Of a DNA stretch of 64,000 nucleotides, positions 62,295 to 64,000 are shown piece after piece. The translations under genes and the position numbers were made by a program. The notes beneath the pieces are model-generated. The model was not told the DNA's origin and did no database searches. It saw only the letters and a list, made by a program, of their open reading frames with translations. This stretch comes from an uncultured Polaribacter sp. Its GTDB lineage: Bacteria > Bacteroidota > Bacteroidia > Flavobacteriales > Flavobacteriaceae. Every line of letters begins with the position of its first letter. Position 1 is the first letter of the stretch. The stretch covers positions 124,001 through 188,000 of the forward strand of contig NZ_CANLXV010000006.1 in assembly GCF_947495205.1 (NCBI RefSeq), in the 5' to 3' direction.

Positions 62295-63691
62295 TATATT
62301 GTATCTTTTAAGAAGTTCGCAAACTTCAAAACAAGTTCGTCGTTATTTTTTGCTGCTGTAATTTGTAAGCCTGTTGCAGTTCCTTGTGGCACAGTTAAAG
62401 TTGGTAATTGCCCCAAACTAAAGCCAACTGTATATGCGTCTGACAAATACATTGCTAAAGGATCTTTTAAACTGTCGCCAATTTTTGGCGGATTATTTGG
62501 TGTTACTGGTGATAAAATAATATCTACTTCTTTAAAATCTTTCTCGAAGTTTTCTGAAATCTGGTCTCTTAAATTGAGCCCTTTTAAATAAATTTCATCA
62601 GAAAAACCTTGAGACAACACTTGATTACCACCAACGATTCTGCGTTTGGTTTCTTCTGAAAAATTTTCTGAACGTGTTATAGCGTACGTGTCTTTTAAAT
62701 TATCGCCTTCTATTCTTGCGCCATAATTTGTACCATCTAACCTTGATAAGTTAGAGGCTGTTTCTGCCATTGCCAGCGTATAATAAGTAGAAACTAAAGT
62801 GTCTGATTCGAAAAAATCTAATTCTTTTACGGTAATTCCTGTTGCTTTTATTTTTTCTATGGATGCTAAAAAATCTGCTTTTACCTTAGCATCAATAGCT
62901 TTATTTTCTATAAAATTTTTAAAATACCCAACTGTTTTAATTTCATTAGCATTTAAGATGGCTTCTTTAGCAATTTCTTCTGATTTATAAGTAGTTTGAT
63001 CTTTAACATCTTTACCACTCATTGTATTTAAAACAATTCTAATATCTTCTATAGACTTTGCAATAGGCCCAACACAGTCTGTAGAAGATGCGTAAGCTAA
63101 TATTCCAAATCTAGAGACTCTACCATACGTTGGTTTTAAACCATACACATTATTGTAACCTGCTGGTTGTCTTATAGAACCTCCTGTGTCTCCACCAATA
63201 GAAAAAACCGTATATTCTTTAGCTACATTTACAGCAGAACCTCCACTAGAACCTCCAGCAACTAAATCTGGATTTATTGCATTTTTTACAGCTCCAAAAA
63301 TGGTGTTCTCTGAAGAAGAACCATGCCCAAAACTATCTCCGTTTTCTTTTACCAAAGGTATTGCACCAGCGTCTAATAATTTTTGGATTGCAGTTGCTGT
63401 GTAAGAAGATTTATATTGTTTTAATAAATCTGAACTTGCAGTTGTATACGTTCCTTGAACCATATATACATCTTTAATACCAAAGGGAATACCTTCTAAC
63501 AAACCAATTGTTTCTCCGTTTGCAATTTTAGCATCTACTTTTTTAGCTAATGCTAAGGCAGTATTATCCAACAAAGAATTTACTGTATGATGTGTGTTCG
63601 ATTTTAATAAATCTAACTTATTTTTTATCAACTCTAAACAAGATATTTCTTTATTTTGAAGTTGATTGTGTATTTTTCTGATGTTACTCAT
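62294..63691 (-). CDS. gatA: glutamyl/aspartyl-tRNA amidotransferase subunit A
   Basis: 465 residues. The amidase signature is intact: catalytic lysine in GIPFGIKDVYMVQG, and the cis-Ser/Ser of AGGSSGGSAVNVAKEYTVFSIGGDTGGSIRQPA. It releases ammonia from glutamine for GatB. Its stop and the gatB ATG overlap by one base (TAATG), and gatC lies 52 bases upstream. Confidence 0.97.
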   Translation of the reverse strand: MSNIRKIHNQLQNKEISCLELIKNKLDLLKSNTHHTVNSLLDNTALALAKKVDAKIANGETIGLLEGIPFGIKDVYMVQGTYTTASSDLLKQYKSSYTATAIQKLLDAGAIPLVKENGDSFGHGSSSENTIFGAVKNAINPDLVAGGSSGGSAVNVAKEYTVFSIGGDTGGSIRQPAGYNNVYGLKPTYGRVSRFGILAYASSTDCVGPIAKSIEDIRIVLNTMSGKDVKDQTTYKSEEIAKEAILNANEIKTVGYFKNFIENKAIDAKVKADFLASIEKIKATGITVKELDFFESDTLVSTYYTLAMAETASNLSRLDGTNYGARIEGDNLKDTYAITRSENFSEETKRRIVGGNQVLSQGFSDEIYLKGLNLRDQISENFEKDFKEVDIILSPVTPNNPPKIGDSLKDPLAMYLSDAYTVGFSLGQLPTLTVPQGTATGLQITAAKNNDELVLKFANFLKDTI

Positions 63692-63742
63692 ACTTCTTAT
63701 TTTTTAGTTTTGTTGCTATTACTAACCACTAAAAACTATTTT

Positions 63743-64000
63743 TTATTCTTCTATAACTTTTGCAACTACTAAGTAGCCATTTTTTTCTCTTGGAAAATTC
63801 TCTATAATTATGTCTTTTTCCGCTTGCGGACTATGAATTACAACATCTTCCCTTAAATCATTTAAAGCAACTGCATTCGTATTTACATTATTGGCTGTAG
63901 TAGCATTTGTACTTTTAATTACTTCAAATAACTTGCTAACAGCTTCAGATTCTTTTGCTCCTTTAATACTCGACAAAACGTCGACAGTCATTATTTTGCT
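63743..64000 (-). CDS. gatC: amidotransferase subunit C (partial at the window edge)
   Basis: The conserved C-terminal end is clear: ALNDLREDVVIHS, then ENFPREKNGYLVVAKVIEE, which match the LREDxV and FxVPKVIE ends of GatC. The first ~46 residues are unlike the usual N-terminal helices, and an in-frame ATG at 63991 has 9 further bases before the window ends, so the true start probably lies outside. GatC threads between GatA and GatB and stabilises the complex. Confidence 0.7.
   Translation of the reverse strand, partial: SKIMTVDVLSSIKGAKESEAVSKLFEVIKSTNATTANNVNTNAVALNDLREDVVIHSPQAEKDIIIENFPREKNGYLVVAKVIEE

Overview
The window is AT-rich chromosomal DNA from a member of the Bacteroidota, most probably the family Flavobacteriaceae (a Polaribacter/Tenacibaculum-like marine bacterium). 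The main evidence is a SusC/SusD pair, a type IX secretion sorting domain, promoters of the TTG-N19/20-TAnnTTTG type, a tmRNA tag ending in NYALAA, a GatCAB operon, lipoproteins with Flavobacteria-type signals, and the palindromic repeats typical of this group. There is no prophage, insertion sequence, CRISPR array, tRNA or rRNA. The genus is an inference.

Layout. 1-2856: 3' end of a SusC/SusD nutrient-uptake locus with a third lipoprotein and a terminator. 2884-9156: housekeeping genes (rlmB, a rhomboid protease, rarA, a pyrimidine nucleotidase) with secreted proteins of unknown role. 9200-14494: polysaccharide genes (glycosyltransferase, flippase, acyltransferase-like protein, polysaccharide deacetylase) and radC. 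14604-19757: trkA-trkH potassium uptake, then a PqqD/HprK-like kinase with a nucleotidyltransferase, then mpl on the other strand. 21329-27985: a very large alpha-2-macroglobulin protein whose bait-region position holds a SusC-type carboxypeptidase-regulatory plus TonB-plug module. 28079-36258: secreted peptidases (M23, M28), kdsA, a transglutaminase-like protein, small membrane proteins with a winged-helix regulator, and a probable DUF2809 remnant. 36399-37070: a structured repeat, then ssrA (tmRNA) and its terminator.

37092-42230 is a damage-response cassette: a second DnaE polymerase, DNA polymerase IV, and a divergent LexA-like S24 repressor whose promoter overlaps a TTGTA-N8-TACAA operator. 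42354-50840 holds two more glycosyltransferases, an FtsE-like ATPase, a TPR protein with an outer-membrane barrel, and a double-FKBP lipoprotein.

50892-58901 is a complete tryptophan operon on the minus strand (trpE-G-D-[small membrane protein]-C-[DNA glycosylase]-F-B-A). It starts with a classical attenuator: a 15-residue leader peptide MQNTTKNTWWWIALI with three tandem Trp codons, an antiterminator strand and an intrinsic terminator. Nearly all the longer spacers of the operon carry palindromic repeats. Upstream, 58962-64000 is gatC-gatA-gatB, with gatB fused in frame to a full-length aspartyl-tRNA synthetase, a covalent version of the transamidosome partners.

The observations I rate highest are the GatB-AspRS fusion, the alpha-2-macroglobulin with a TonB-plug insert, the leaderless trp attenuator, and a dispersed structured element present in three copies.
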